64,000 nt of DNA, from contig NZ_JAIVAC010000001.1 of the NCBI RefSeq assembly GCF_020171655.1, positions 1,302,001 to 1,366,000 on the forward strand, given 5' to 3'. Each line of letters begins with the position of its first letter. Position 1 is the first letter of the stretch. The notes under the pieces were generated by a model. It did not search any database and was not told the origin of the DNA. It saw nothing but the letters and a program-made list of their open reading frames with translations. A program made the translations under genes and the position numbers. This DNA is from Exiguobacterium aestuarii. Its GTDB lineage: Bacteria > Bacillota > Bacilli > Exiguobacteriales > Exiguobacteriaceae. Shown here piece by piece: positions 16,262-25,456 of this stretch.

Positions 16262-16567
16262 TTAACGAATCATGACATTACCTAAAAAAAACTGAGACAT
16301 GGATAAGATCAACAAGAGCACTCCGAGCGAAAACGCAAGGTGAGATGTAACTTTGAAAACGCGACTCCGTAAAAAAGAGTGGCTGTATTCAAAGCGACGG
16401 ACGATCAATACATGAATGAGTTCAAAAAGAATGACTGCCGCCGTAAAATAGAAGGTCATCATGATATGAAAGCCAAAAAAGAACATGGCCAGTATCCCTA
16501 GTCCAAGATTATGAATTCGATTATGGACGTCATCCCGATCCCCGACGGTCGTTTGTACATGTTGCAT
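16262..16567 (-). CDS. Hypothetical small membrane protein (101 aa)
   Basis: I do not recognise this protein. It has three hydrophobic stretches: LGILAMFFFGFHIMMTF (about residues 23-39), YFTAAVILFELIHVLIV just after, and LAFSLGVLLLILSMSQFFLG at the C terminus, with a basic loop RRFEYSHSFLRSRVFK between them. A good GAGGTGATTGG site directly precedes the ATG, and a terminator follows, so it is likely a real gene. It lies between yutD and the DUF975 gene with no operon partner. Confidence 0.6.
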   Translation of the reverse strand: MQHVQTTVGDRDDVHNRIHNLGLGILAMFFFGFHIMMTFYFTAAVILFELIHVLIVRRFEYSHSFLRSRVFKVTSHLAFSLGVLLLILSMSQFFLGNVMIR

Positions 16568-16694
16568 CCAATCACCTCACTCTAAAAACCAAAACTACGT
16601 AGCTATCCTTAATGACAATTTATCACATTTTTCCAACCCTTAAACTCGAAGTCATGACTTTTTACCTAAACGAAATATTTGGAAATTAACTGTA

Positions 16695-16724
16695 ATAAAA
16701 AAAGTGCTGATTGCTCAGCACTTT
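16695..16724 (-). terminator. Terminator after yutD
   Basis: AAAGTGCTGA pairs with TCAGCACTTT around TTGC; the minus strand continues with TTTTATTAC. Confidence 0.82.
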
Positions 16725-17091
16725 ACGCATTCGTCTCTTCATTTTTGTTGAATTTCCGCTTCAACTTCAGTTTCTGCTTCGTTCCACCAAAGACAGGACC
16801 ACTCTCTTCTTCGTTAATGTCCGTCTCTTTCTTCAGAACGAAATAAGGACATCCGAAATTACAATACTCGTATACATAGTCCATCACGTGATCAATCCGG
16901 TTCTCATACGTCGCTAACTTTGATTGCGGTTCATAGAACCCCTTCAAACGTAGCTGTCCGTGTCCCCAGTCACCGACAATATAGTCGTATTTATCAAGCA
17001 CGTCACTATACCGTGCGATAAACGCTTCTTCATCAAATCCGTCGCGCTTCTCTTCTAAAACGGTATATCCGTGGCGATTCACTCGAATCAT
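16723..17091 (-). CDS. yutD: YutD family protein (DUF1027)
   Basis: The 122-residue cytoplasmic protein contains the family core: FNPEAF-like FDEEAFIARYSDVLDKYDYIVGDWGHGQLRLKGFY and then YENRIDHVMDYVYEYCNFGCPYFVLKK, with a CNFGC pair near residue 90. The C terminus is a charged, lysine-rich tail. Function is unknown. The start at 17091 was chosen for its GGAGGTG site; an in-frame GTG upstream overlaps that site and is unlikely. It lies upstream-adjacent to yunD in the same order as in B. subtilis, although yutC/lipA/yunA-C are missing between them. Confidence 0.85.
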   Translation of the reverse strand: MIRVNRHGYTVLEEKRDGFDEEAFIARYSDVLDKYDYIVGDWGHGQLRLKGFYEPQSKLATYENRIDHVMDYVYEYCNFGCPYFVLKKETDINEEESGPVFGGTKQKLKLKRKFNKNEETNA

Positions 17092-17139
17092 CGCTCCCAC
17101 CTCCACTCTACTATCATAGCATGTCCCGCTATGACGGCT

Positions 17140-18486
17140 CTATCCTTTTCGAATGACCTCATGACGAGCGACAATTGTCTCTCGCAACACATCCCGTAGT
17201 AATTCCGGCATGAAATATCGCTTCGGCTGGTCTGCTAAGTATGGAAGGAGCGGGCCAAACGTCAACATATCGACCGTCGCGACGCGATATGTCCGATTCA
17301 AATCTAGCTTTTCTCCCATGACATAGTACTGACCGTCCCGCTGTTCGATTTGATACAGACTCGGCTCACCGAGTACGGTGCCTCTGAATCCTAGACCTCT
17401 GACGTGCATATTCGTGAACGTTTCATCATTTACGTCATGTAAAAATCGCTCGAGCGTCTTACCGTCAAGCGTCAGGACACATGGATTGATTGGATGTGGA
17501 CAAATCCGATGCAACATGTTCAGCGTGACTTTTCCTGGAGCGAGACCGTCTAGGACGACTCCGGACGGAATAATCCCGACATCGGCTGCACACCATTCGA
17601 CCATCCCCTCTACAAGCAACTCACCAAGCGGAGAATGCCCGAACCAATCAGATGCATATCCTTCTGTTTCTGCGATTGTGATATCGAGGAGACGTTCGGC
17701 ATCTGCCCCTTCTGTATCTAACAACGCCAACGTATCTGGACTATCCGATTGCTGTGACAGTTCGTGGAGGCGAGCTTCTTTCGAAACGACTCCTGACTCA
17801 CCGAGCGTCAGCGTCACTTCCCCGACATACTTCCCATATTTCCCGGCTTGTGCAATGAGCACTCCGTTCGTCGTCACGCCTTCATCTAAAACGTGATGCG
17901 TATGGGCCCCGAGAATGACGTCAATGTCAGGATACATGTCTGCTAATCGTTCATCCCCGAAGAAACCGAGGTGACTGAGTGCGATGATGACATCACAATG
18001 TGCCAACCGCTCTAACGCTCGCTTTGTCGCTTCGTAAGGCGATTCGATTTGCCAACCAAGTTCGGGATACAACTCTTCATAAGGGGCTGTGACACCAAAT
18101 AAGCCAATTTTCAACCCATCACGCTCAAGAACAAGCGTTTCTTCGACCCAATGTGGTCGCGACCCGTCTGCTTCATACACATTCCCAAGCAAAATCGGGA
18201 ACGTCGCCTCTTCATACAACTCGGCTAACCAATCGTGCGGAAACGTGATGCCTTCATTGTTTCCAATCGTAACGGCCGTCGGTTGAAGTCGCTCGAGTAA
18301 GCGAACGTTCAACTTTCCGCGCGTCACTTCAGTTGCCGGATGTGTGCGATCGGCATGATCTCCTAAATCAAAATAGAGGGTATCGTCTGTGCGACGTTCT
18401 TCTAGAAATGAAACAAGTTTCGGCCACTGGTCGAACTTTGAGTGAAGATCATTGTAATGAAAAATAGTAAGTTTCGTCACGGCCAT
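17140..18486 (-). CDS. yunD: Bifunctional metallophosphatase/5'-nucleotidase YunD
   Basis: This 448-residue protein has a calcineurin-like N-terminal domain: the metal motif FHYNDLHSKF near residue 9, FDLGDHAD near residue 39, the GNNEG motif near residue 75, ALSHLGF and ILGAHTHH at about residues 165-200. A 5'-nucleotidase C-terminal domain follows from about residue 270. No signal peptide is present, so it acts in the cytoplasm. It resembles the UshA-like YunD of B. subtilis. Either the ATG at 18486 or a GTG six bases later is the start. It follows yunF by ten bases and is in the same transcript. Confidence 0.9.
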   Translation of the reverse strand: MAVTKLTIFHYNDLHSKFDQWPKLVSFLEERRTDDTLYFDLGDHADRTHPATEVTRGKLNVRLLERLQPTAVTIGNNEGITFPHDWLAELYEEATFPILLGNVYEADGSRPHWVEETLVLERDGLKIGLFGVTAPYEELYPELGWQIESPYEATKRALERLAHCDVIIALSHLGFFGDERLADMYPDIDVILGAHTHHVLDEGVTTNGVLIAQAGKYGKYVGEVTLTLGESGVVSKEARLHELSQQSDSPDTLALLDTEGADAERLLDITIAETEGYASDWFGHSPLGELLVEGMVEWCAADVGIIPSGVVLDGLAPGKVTLNMLHRICPHPINPCVLTLDGKTLERFLHDVNDETFTNMHVRGLGFRGTVLGEPSLYQIEQRDGQYYVMGEKLDLNRTYRVATVDMLTFGPLLPYLADQPKRYFMPELLRDVLRETIVARHEVIRKG

Positions 18487-18495
18487 CCCTTCCTT

Positions 18496-19341
18496 CTAAA
18501 ACAGACTAATTTGTCTAGGTGCAAGCTCGTATTCGAGCCCGAGAATTTCAATCAAACGTTTGGCGTTCGGAGCCGCGTCCCCGGCCGAGTTGTTGTTAAA
18601 GTATACATACACGTCTTTCGCTTCACGGTCAATCTCGCGAAACGCGGCGGCAAGCTCTTGAAGTTCTTCCTCGCTATAGCGATATAGACATCGGACGTGT
18701 CGCCATTCTTGACTCGTCATGCCCGGCTTTTTAAGCCAACCTGACGTATTGCGTCCATGCAATCGTACGACGGCTACCTCAGAGTGTGTCACGACCGGCA
18801 CGAACGGAATACTGCTCTCTTTCGTCTGTGGCTCATCACAAATCGTATTGATGAATCGCTGTTCCTTTAAAAATTGAAGCGTACGATCCCGGAACGCCTC
18901 AGAGAACCAAGTTGGATTACGAAACTCGATGGCAATCTCATAATCAGAGAGTTCGGCACGGAGTGTTCGCAAATAGTCGAGATGTGGTTTCGATACGTCG
19001 AACCAAGGCGGAAGCTGGACGAGCACGGCCCGTAACTTCCCTGCCTGTTTCAATGGATCGACCGAAACACGATAACGCTCAAACAACTCAATAAGTGGCG
19101 TTTTCGGTTCACGGTCATGCCCGCTCATTTCCCGGGAAACTTTGACGACGAATTGGAAATGGTCCGGTGTCTCAGCATCCCACTTCTCGAAATTTTTCAC
19201 GGGCTGTATCGCATAAAATGTCGAATCGACTTCAACGGTCGGGAAGTGACCCGCGTATGTCGATAGTTTATGTTTTCGTTCCTCTGGGGTCGTGTATAAC
19301 AAATCGTGGTCACCCCATCCAGTCACACCAACGTAAATCAT
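18496..19341 (-). CDS. yunF: DUF72 family protein YunF
   Basis: The 281-residue TIM-barrel-like protein belongs to DUF72. It begins with IYVGVTGWGDHD and has the early TFYAIQPVKNFEKWDAETPD block and the central IAIEFRNPTWF block typical of the family. YVYFNNNSAGDAAPNAKRL near residue 255 is the conserved C-terminal signature. Biochemical function is not established. An AAAGGAGGA site precedes the ATG. It lies eleven bases after the MFS gene and ten before yunD, forming a three-gene transcript. Confidence 0.88.
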   Translation of the reverse strand: MIYVGVTGWGDHDLLYTTPEERKHKLSTYAGHFPTVEVDSTFYAIQPVKNFEKWDAETPDHFQFVVKVSREMSGHDREPKTPLIELFERYRVSVDPLKQAGKLRAVLVQLPPWFDVSKPHLDYLRTLRAELSDYEIAIEFRNPTWFSEAFRDRTLQFLKEQRFINTICDEPQTKESSIPFVPVVTHSEVAVVRLHGRNTSGWLKKPGMTSQEWRHVRCLYRYSEEELQELAAAFREIDREAKDVYVYFNNNSAGDAAPNAKRLIEILGLEYELAPRQISLF

Positions 19342-19352
19342 AGCGTCCTCCT

Positions 19353-20534
19353 TTATGACTCCGAAATGACGGTCGCTTTCCGTTTCGACCAGTTCCATGT
19401 GCCTGTATACGTAATGAGCAACAAGACCAGTCCCATGATGAACGGATAGCGCATATCAATATCAAACGCAATACCCGCGAGTGTCGGTCCTAAAATATTT
19501 CCGATGCTCATATAGGCGTTGTTCATCCCCATCGCGAGTCCCTGCTCGTTTCCGGCAAGTTTTGAGACGAGCGTGTTCAATACCGGGCGCAAGATGGACG
19601 TTGACAAGAAAATGACGAGTGTCACCGCAAAGAACAACATATACGTTCCCGCGAAGAGCGATAATAAGAAACCAAACGCCGCAAGCGCGATGAAGGCGAG
19701 GACGACTTTGACCTCTCCCATCAACTCGACTAAACGGTCGACCGCGAACAATTGGACGATGACGCTGACGATGCCCGTTCCCGTCACCATGATGGCAATC
19801 TCTTGAGGCGTCGCGCTGAACATCTCGCTGACGTATAATCCAAGCACTGATTCATACGCCATGAGTCCGAACGCCATGACCAAGTTGATCAATAATACGA
19901 AGAAGTATGGTTTACGTGTCGACATAACCAATTGTGTCGGTAACGATTCTTTTATTTTCGGTGCCACGTAAGGAGCACGGTCCGGTTCTTTTAAAAGAAG
20001 GACGGATGAAATGACAGCAATGAACGAAACGATTGCTGAGACAAGTAATGGTGTCTTTAGCCCGAACTCGGCAAAAAATCCACCAATCCCTGGTCCGACA
20101 ACAATCCCTAGCGACATTGCCGCGGAAATATAACTATTCCCTCGCGCTCGTTGTTCGAGCGTCGTGATATCCGCAACATAGGCAAAGATGGCAGGAATCA
20201 ATAACGCTGCCCCGACTCCCCCAATGGCACGCGATACGAGCAAGATTGTTAAATTATCCGATAGGTAGAAGACGCCCATCGAGATGGTAAATCCAATGAG
20301 ACCTAAAATAATCATCAAGCGACGACCATACACGTCTGCCCATTTCCCCGCAATCGGTGACATGACGAGTTGAGCACCCGCGAATACGGAAATCATCAAC
20401 CCGGCGGCGGTTCCTCCTTCGCCAATCATCTTTAAGTAATCCGGAATAATCGGGATGATGATCCCGAAGCCGGCGACGGCGATAAACATATTTAACATGA
20501 GGATCGCCAATTGATTTTTTTGTTTTGTTGTCAA
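19353..20534 (-). CDS. MFS drug:H+ antiporter-like transporter (DHA1 group)
   Basis: The 393-residue protein has twelve predicted helices. The DHA1 signatures are FGIIIPIIPDYL in helix 1, the loop 2-3 motif GKWADVYGRRLMIILG (residues about 62-77) and the antiporter motif-like LGIVVGPGIGGFF in helix 5. It is closest in look to NorA/Blt/TetA-type exporters, but the substrate cannot be deduced. The start is a TTG at 20534 behind AAGGGAGTGA. It heads the transcript that continues into yunF and yunD. Confidence 0.85.
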   Translation of the reverse strand: MTTKQKNQLAILMLNMFIAVAGFGIIIPIIPDYLKMIGEGGTAAGLMISVFAGAQLVMSPIAGKWADVYGRRLMIILGLIGFTISMGVFYLSDNLTILLVSRAIGGVGAALLIPAIFAYVADITTLEQRARGNSYISAAMSLGIVVGPGIGGFFAEFGLKTPLLVSAIVSFIAVISSVLLLKEPDRAPYVAPKIKESLPTQLVMSTRKPYFFVLLINLVMAFGLMAYESVLGLYVSEMFSATPQEIAIMVTGTGIVSVIVQLFAVDRLVELMGEVKVVLAFIALAAFGFLLSLFAGTYMLFFAVTLVIFLSTSILRPVLNTLVSKLAGNEQGLAMGMNNAYMSIGNILGPTLAGIAFDIDMRYPFIMGLVLLLITYTGTWNWSKRKATVISES

Positions 20535-20602
20535 CGCATGTCACTCCCTTTTCATCTTTCCATTTTACTGTTTGAGCTCACATATGGGCAAACAATAAGA
20601 CA

Positions 20603-20635
20603 GAAAAAAGCCCATCCTTGACCAAAGGATGGGCT
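20603..20635 (-). terminator. Terminator after brnQ
   Basis: AGCCCATCCTT pairs with AAAGGATGGGCT around GACC, followed on the minus strand by TTTTTTC. Confidence 0.88.
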
Positions 20636-20639
20636 AGAC

Positions 20640-21959
20640 TTATGAGATGCGTGACTGAGCAAGTGATTCTTGCGATGCACCCTTCGGAAGAAGGAGTGTG
20701 ATCGCATAGACAATCATCGTTGGAACCGCCCAAGCAAGACCGATTTCCGCCATTGGCAAGCTTGAGATCCAAGAAGTGACCGCAGACGGCTGGATGCCAT
20801 TCCACGTCTCAAACAACGAAAGAACGAGTGCCGTGTAAATCGTAGCCTTCATCGCCACACCAGGGTTGCGTTGAAGTCGTTCTGTCACCGACACGAGCAC
20901 GAGCGCGATCATGACCGGATAGAGAAGCGTGAGAAGTGGGACCGCGATTTGGATCAACGTGCCCAATCCGACGAGTGAGATCAAATAGCCGAACAATGTA
21001 GTCGCGATGACGACATGGTGGTATTTGAGTGAATCAAACTGGTTGCTGATGAAGCGTGAGAACTCTGAGATGAGTCCGACCGCTGTCGTCAAACAAGCGA
21101 GGAAGACCGCTAACCCGAGAGCGAGCATTCCGACTTGGCCGTATGACGTACCAGCGAACGCTTGGAGAAGGCTTGCACCACTCGTTGTTCCTTCTGCGAC
21201 CGTCATATTCGCACCGATTGATCCGAGCGAGATGTAGACGAGCATCAAACAGGTAACCGCGAGCATCCCTGCTGAGCGAAGGAGTGAAGACGCTTCTTTT
21301 TGGTCACTCAATCCATTGGCTTTCAACGTGACGAGGACGATTGCCCCAAAGACGAGGGCCCCGAATACATCCATCGTCAAATAACCTTGTTGGAAACCTT
21401 GGCCGAGTGCGCCAACCCATGTCTCAAATCCTTCTGCTGGAGCTCCTGGCTCCCCGAGTGGAGCGACAAGGTTCGTGATTCCAATCGCTGCAAGCAAGAA
21501 CAAGAGGATTGGTGTGATGATTCGTCCGATGACTTCAATCAACTTTTGAGCACGAAGCGTCAAGAAGAACGTCAACCCGAAAAAGACGGTCGAACTCATC
21601 GCGAGTGTCAAAGTTGAAGGTGCGTCGAGAAACGGAACAAGTCCCATTTCATACGTGACAGCGGCCGTACGCGGGATTCCGAAGAATGGCCCGATGGCTA
21701 CGTACATCAATCCCGTCAAGACGAGCGCGAGACGTTTAGGAATGTAACGAGCAATTTGGTCTGTTCCGCCGCCGACCCGAGCGACTGCGAACAAAGCAAG
21801 AAGTGGTAAACCGACACCCGTAATGACGAACCCGATCATCGCCGGTACGAGGTTTTCCCCCGCCAAGGCGCCGAGCTCTGGTGGGAACAGCAAGTTCCCG
21901 GCCCCAAAGAATAAAGCAAAAATCGTAAACGCTAACGGGAACAATGTCGATTTTTTCAT
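20640..21959 (-). CDS. brnQ: Branched-chain amino acid:cation symporter
   Basis: The 439-residue protein is a LIVCS-family carrier with about twelve helices that imports leucine, isoleucine and valine. The N-terminal signature LAFTIFALFFGAGNLLFPP is at residues about 9-27, followed by GVGLPLLAL, and the central VFGAIVLVTLKANGLSDQKE block is conserved. GGAGGT lies seven bases before the ATG. A CodY-like operator lies in the leader, in line with control of this family by branched-chain amino acids and GTP. A single gene. Confidence 0.93.
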   Translation of the reverse strand: MKKSTLFPLAFTIFALFFGAGNLLFPPELGALAGENLVPAMIGFVITGVGLPLLALFAVARVGGGTDQIARYIPKRLALVLTGLMYVAIGPFFGIPRTAAVTYEMGLVPFLDAPSTLTLAMSSTVFFGLTFFLTLRAQKLIEVIGRIITPILLFLLAAIGITNLVAPLGEPGAPAEGFETWVGALGQGFQQGYLTMDVFGALVFGAIVLVTLKANGLSDQKEASSLLRSAGMLAVTCLMLVYISLGSIGANMTVAEGTTSGASLLQAFAGTSYGQVGMLALGLAVFLACLTTAVGLISEFSRFISNQFDSLKYHHVVIATTLFGYLISLVGLGTLIQIAVPLLTLLYPVMIALVLVSVTERLQRNPGVAMKATIYTALVLSLFETWNGIQPSAVTSWISSLPMAEIGLAWAVPTMIVYAITLLLPKGASQESLAQSRIS

Positions 21960-22015
21960 ACAACTACCTCCATACACTTGATATTCCGAACGAATTAACA
22001 AAAAAATAATAACTA

Positions 22016-22030
22016 AATTTTCTGACAATA
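22016..22030. promoter_or_regulatory. CodY-like box in the brnQ leader
   Basis: AATTTTCTGACAATA matches the CodY consensus AATTTTCWGAAAATT at 13 of 15 positions. A possible minus-strand TATAAT lies about 20 bases upstream (complement of 22051-22056), so the box would sit just inside the transcript. Confidence 0.55.
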
Positions 22031-22123
22031 TATCGCTTGGTCTATTCCATTATACACACTTCCTATCGTTTGACCACCCCATCTTTAAAAATCGAGGTTT
22101 ATTTTTTTGAAATGTGGATTTCA

Positions 22124-22154
22124 CTAAAAATTCTCCTTCGGCCCGAAGGAGAAT
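22124..22154 (-). terminator. Terminator after acyP
   Basis: A perfect 11-bp stem ATTCTCCTTCG/CGAAGGAGAAT is followed on the minus strand by TTTTTAGTG. Confidence 0.85.
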
Positions 22155-22162
22155 GTAAGCGT

Positions 22163-22435
22163 TTAATAGCGAATTTCGAACTTCCGGAATCCTTGATCAT
22201 CTGTTTTCGCCTCGTCAATTCGCTCGACGCCGACGAAACGATTTCCGTCTTGTAAAGCTTTTTGAAATGACTCAATGCCTTCACTTGTGCCTTCAACATG
22301 AAGTTCGACCGTTCCGTCATTCAAGTTTCGCACCCATCCTTTGATTCCGTATTGGCGAGCGGACTCTTGGGAAAAGTATCGAAACCCGACGCCTTGGACA
22401 CGTCCAGATACGATCAAATGTTTGGCGACTCTCAT
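22163..22435 (-). CDS. acyP: Acylphosphatase
   Basis: The 90-residue enzyme hydrolyses carboxyl-phosphate bonds such as in acetyl phosphate. Both family signatures are intact: VSGRVQGVGFRYF at residues about 9-21, with the phosphate-binding loop and catalytic Arg, and GWVRNLNDGTVELHVEG at about 33-49 with the catalytic Asn. AAAGGAGGAA precedes the ATG. A single gene, divergent from the symporter. Confidence 0.95.
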   Translation of the reverse strand: MRVAKHLIVSGRVQGVGFRYFSQESARQYGIKGWVRNLNDGTVELHVEGTSEGIESFQKALQDGNRFVGVERIDEAKTDDQGFRKFEIRY

Positions 22436-22527
22436 TCTATATTCCTCCTTTATTTTGACAAAGATGTTTAGAGGTCCTTACTTTAGGAAACAGTATTTAA
22501 GTAAAATAATGGAATTGGAGTGGTTAT

Positions 22528-23910
22528 ATGAATGCAGTTATCGATATCGTCACGAGTTTTTCAAATTGGCTTTGGGGTGTGCCGATCATCTCGTTACTCG
22601 TCTTGTCCGGTGTGTTTCTCACGATCAAACTTGGTTTCTTTCAGTTTCGTTATCCAATCTACATATTTAAGCAAACGTTCGGCAGCATCTTTAAAAAACC
22701 AAAAGGTGAAGGCGACATAAGCCCAAGACAAGCCTTAACGTCAGCGCTCTCTTCAACAGTCGGGGCCGCGAACATCATCGGTGTACCTGCAGCGATCATG
22801 TTCGGGGGACCGGGTGCCATCTTCTGGATGTGGGTCATTGCCATCATCGGCATGGCCATCAAGTTTTCGGAGAGCGTACTTGCCGTGCACTATCGTGAAA
22901 AGAATGACGCCGGCGAATTTGTCGGTGGACCTGTCTACTACATATCAAAAGGCCTTCGTTGGAAGTGGCTTGCGACTTGGTTCGCCTTCGCCCTCATGAT
23001 TGAACTCATCCCGAGTATAATGGTACAAGGGAACGCTGTCAGCTCCGCAGTTCGTGAGACGTTCAACGGAAACACGCTCATCACCGGCATTATCGTTGCC
23101 GTTCTTGTCGGCATCATCGTCTTCGGTGGTCTGAAACGGATCGCGAAAGTGACCGAGATCGTCGTTCCTGGGATGGCACTCGTCTACGTCGGGGCCGGAC
23201 TCATCATCGTGTTGATGAACTTGTCTGAGATCCCAAGCGTGCTCAGTCTTATCTTTTCTTATGCGTTCGAGCCGATGGCCGCGTTCGGTGGTTTCGCCGG
23301 AGCCGCAGTCGCCGAAACAATTCGTTGGGGCTTCGCCCGAGGACTCTATTCGAATGAAGCCGGTCTTGGGACGGCACCAATCGCCCATGCCGCTGCACAG
23401 ACGGATCATCCGGTACGCCAAGGATTCTGGGCGGTCATCGGAATCGTCATCGATACGTTGATCATTTGTAGTACGACAGCCTTCGTCGTCTTATCTTCAG
23501 GTGTGTGGACGGCGGATGGGGCAATGGAAGACCCAGCAGCGTTGACGACGATCGCCTTCCGTGAATACTTTGGGTATACGGGAAGTTTACTCGTCACCAT
23601 CTCCCTCATTTTCTTCGTGCTCTCGACGATCATCGTCATCATCTTTTACGGTTCGCGTCAGGCCGAGTACTTGTTCGGTTTGACAGCAGGAAAAATCATG
23701 AAGGCGGTCTATATCGTCTCCATCGTCATCGGTTCAATCGGAGGGGCTCAAATGATTTGGAACTTCCTCGACTTGATGCTCGCGATGATTCTCATCCCGA
23801 ACATGATTGCCGTATTGTTACTCAGCAGTGAGGTGAAGCGATTAACGACCGAATTCTTCACGTCCGAGAAGTACTATAAGAAAGATATCGCCGAAGAAGA
23901 GGCGTCTTAA
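22528..23910 (+). CDS. Sodium:alanine/glycine symporter (AGCS family)
   Basis: The 460-residue transporter has about ten helices. Family marks are the N-terminal WGVPIISLLVLSGVFLTIKLGFFQFR (residues about 14-39), SALSSTVGAANIIGVPAAIMFGGPGAIFWMW (about 71-101), the GPVYYISKG loop and the ARGLYSNEAGLGTAPIAHAAA motif near residue 270. AGCS members import alanine, glycine or related amino acids with sodium; the substrate here is not resolved. It resembles the AlsT group. GGAGTGG precedes the ATG. A single gene with its own terminator. Confidence 0.9.
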   Translation: MNAVIDIVTSFSNWLWGVPIISLLVLSGVFLTIKLGFFQFRYPIYIFKQTFGSIFKKPKGEGDISPRQALTSALSSTVGAANIIGVPAAIMFGGPGAIFWMWVIAIIGMAIKFSESVLAVHYREKNDAGEFVGGPVYYISKGLRWKWLATWFAFALMIELIPSIMVQGNAVSSAVRETFNGNTLITGIIVAVLVGIIVFGGLKRIAKVTEIVVPGMALVYVGAGLIIVLMNLSEIPSVLSLIFSYAFEPMAAFGGFAGAAVAETIRWGFARGLYSNEAGLGTAPIAHAAAQTDHPVRQGFWAVIGIVIDTLIICSTTAFVVLSSGVWTADGAMEDPAALTTIAFREYFGYTGSLLVTISLIFFVLSTIIVIIFYGSRQAEYLFGLTAGKIMKAVYIVSIVIGSIGGAQMIWNFLDLMLAMILIPNMIAVLLLSSEVKRLTTEFFTSEKYYKKDIAEEEAS

Positions 23911-23916
23911 CCAACA

Positions 23917-23947
23917 ATCCGACTGCTCACGCAGTCGGATCTTTTTT
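23917..23947 (+). terminator. Terminator after the AGCS symporter
   Basis: ATCCGACTGC pairs perfectly with GCAGTCGGAT around TCAC, followed by CTTTTTTT. The T-run touches the stop codon of the convergent ldh. Confidence 0.92.
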
Positions 23948-24930
23948 TAGGATGCCGGTTCAACTTTCTCGATTCCAGCCTTGATCGCTTGTACCGAGGC
24001 ATCAAACTTCTGTTGTTCTTCGTCCGTCAATTCAATCTCGATGATCTTGCGAATGCCGCTCCGGTCAATCAAGGCCGGTACACCGATATGCACGTCACTC
24101 GCCCCATACTCGCCTTCTAAATGAGCCCCAATCGTGACGACGGAGTTTTCATTTCGGACGATGGCCCGGATGATGCGTAGCAAGCCGACCCCAATCGCAT
24201 AATAGGCGGCATTTTTATGCTCGATGATTTGGTAAGCAGCATCGCGCACGTCCGTATAGATGGCTTGTAAATCTTCAAACTGATACTCCTCGTTCTCTGC
24301 CAACAGTTCATCGATACTCTTTCCATAGATGCGCGCGTTGTTCCATGCGACAAATCCCGTATCGCCATGTTCCCCCATATAATAAGCGTGGCAGTTTCGT
24401 GGCGACAGTTCGAAATAGTCTCCGAGCTTGTAACGGAGTCGCGCCGTATCGAGGACGGTTCCTGAACCGATGACACGTTCTTTCGGTAGGCCCGATGCTT
24501 TCCAAGCGACGTGTGCCATCACATCGACCGGGTTCGTCGCGACGACTAAGATGCCGTCAAAGCCACTCTTCATCAAGTCTTCCGTCACGGTGCGGACGAC
24601 CTTCGCGTTTTGCTCGACGAGGTCCATCCGTGTTTGGCCGAGTTTTTGCGCCGCTCCTGCCGTGATGACGACGATATCTGCGTCTTTACAATCCGAGTAA
24701 TCGCCTGCCCAGATTCGGACCGGTGTCGGGGCGAACGAGATGCCGTGATTCAGGTCCATTGCCTCCCCTTCTGCTTTGGCATGATTCGAGTCGATTAAGA
24801 CGAGCTCTTCACAAAGGGCTGCTGTCGATAATTGATAAGCAAAACTGACCCCGACCCACCCTGCACCGATGACGGCGATGCGAGTGATGTCTTTCGGGTC
24901 AATATCATCTTTATGTGGAATACGTGTCAT
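23947..24930 (-). CDS. ldh: L-lactate dehydrogenase
   Basis: The 327-residue enzyme interconverts pyruvate and L-lactate with NADH. The Rossmann motif is IAVIGAGWVGVSFAY (residues about 18-32). The specificity loop GAAQKLGQTRMDLV carries the Gln typical of LDH rather than the Arg of malate dehydrogenase, and the catalytic His is in YYMGEHGDTGFVAW near residue 190. TNPVDVMAHVAW is also intact. An unusual Gln replaces the Pro/Glu pair in the KLGQTR loop. AAGGAAGG precedes the ATG. A single gene, likely used for fermentation and NAD regeneration. Confidence 0.93.
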   Translation of the reverse strand: MTRIPHKDDIDPKDITRIAVIGAGWVGVSFAYQLSTAALCEELVLIDSNHAKAEGEAMDLNHGISFAPTPVRIWAGDYSDCKDADIVVITAGAAQKLGQTRMDLVEQNAKVVRTVTEDLMKSGFDGILVVATNPVDVMAHVAWKASGLPKERVIGSGTVLDTARLRYKLGDYFELSPRNCHAYYMGEHGDTGFVAWNNARIYGKSIDELLAENEEYQFEDLQAIYTDVRDAAYQIIEHKNAAYYAIGVGLLRIIRAIVRNENSVVTIGAHLEGEYGASDVHIGVPALIDRSGIRKIIEIELTDEEQQKFDASVQAIKAGIEKVEPAS

Positions 24931-25033
24931 GTAGATCCTTCCTTTCTATATATCATTCTCTTTTTAGCATACCCGACTCTTCCATCTTTAACGACAAAAG
25001 CCGCATGAAAAATACATGATTACGTTAAATATC

Positions 25034-25456
25034 CTACTTCGGTTCAAAGATTCCTGTATTCCGAATATAACCGAAAATCTGAATCGTCTCACTTTCCAAG
25101 CTGAACGGAATTCTTTCTCTCTCTAAAATTGAAATGAGTTCGATGGACATATCACAAACATCTGGGTCAAGAATCACTCCCTTATAGAGCAGTACGCTTG
25201 GTTGCAAACGAATCCATTCGATGGAGCGTAAACGGGATTCCAGCCAGATTTCATCCCACTCTCCCCACAATATTTCATACTCGGATAACGAGTCACTTGG
25301 AAATAACGTATCCTCCCCTAAGTATTTTATTTGATACGGCGGCGCATACGTCAACGCTTCAGAAACAGCTCGATTGAGACGTTGCCATTTTGTCTCGTTC
25401 ATCACCGATATCAATTGGTGTCTCTCTATGTATTGCAGTTCTTCTCGTCGGTTCAT
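25034..25456 (-). CDS. Hypothetical protein, DUF6678-like (140 aa)
   Basis: The protein has an N-terminal basic helix, then NETKWQRLNRAVSEALTYAPPYQIKYL (about residues 20-46), which resembles the TKW..L..A....PPYQIK pattern of a small family I associate with DUF6678. A WGEWDEIWLESRLRSIEWIRL segment follows, then KGVILDPDVCD. No catalytic motif or membrane segment is seen. Its start overlaps the stop of the zinc-ribbon gene upstream in an ATGA, so the two are translationally coupled. Function is unknown and the family assignment is from memory only. Confidence 0.62.
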   Translation of the reverse strand: MNRREELQYIERHQLISVMNETKWQRLNRAVSEALTYAPPYQIKYLGEDTLFPSDSLSEYEILWGEWDEIWLESRLRSIEWIRLQPSVLLYKGVILDPDVCDMSIELISILERERIPFSLESETIQIFGYIRNTGIFEPK

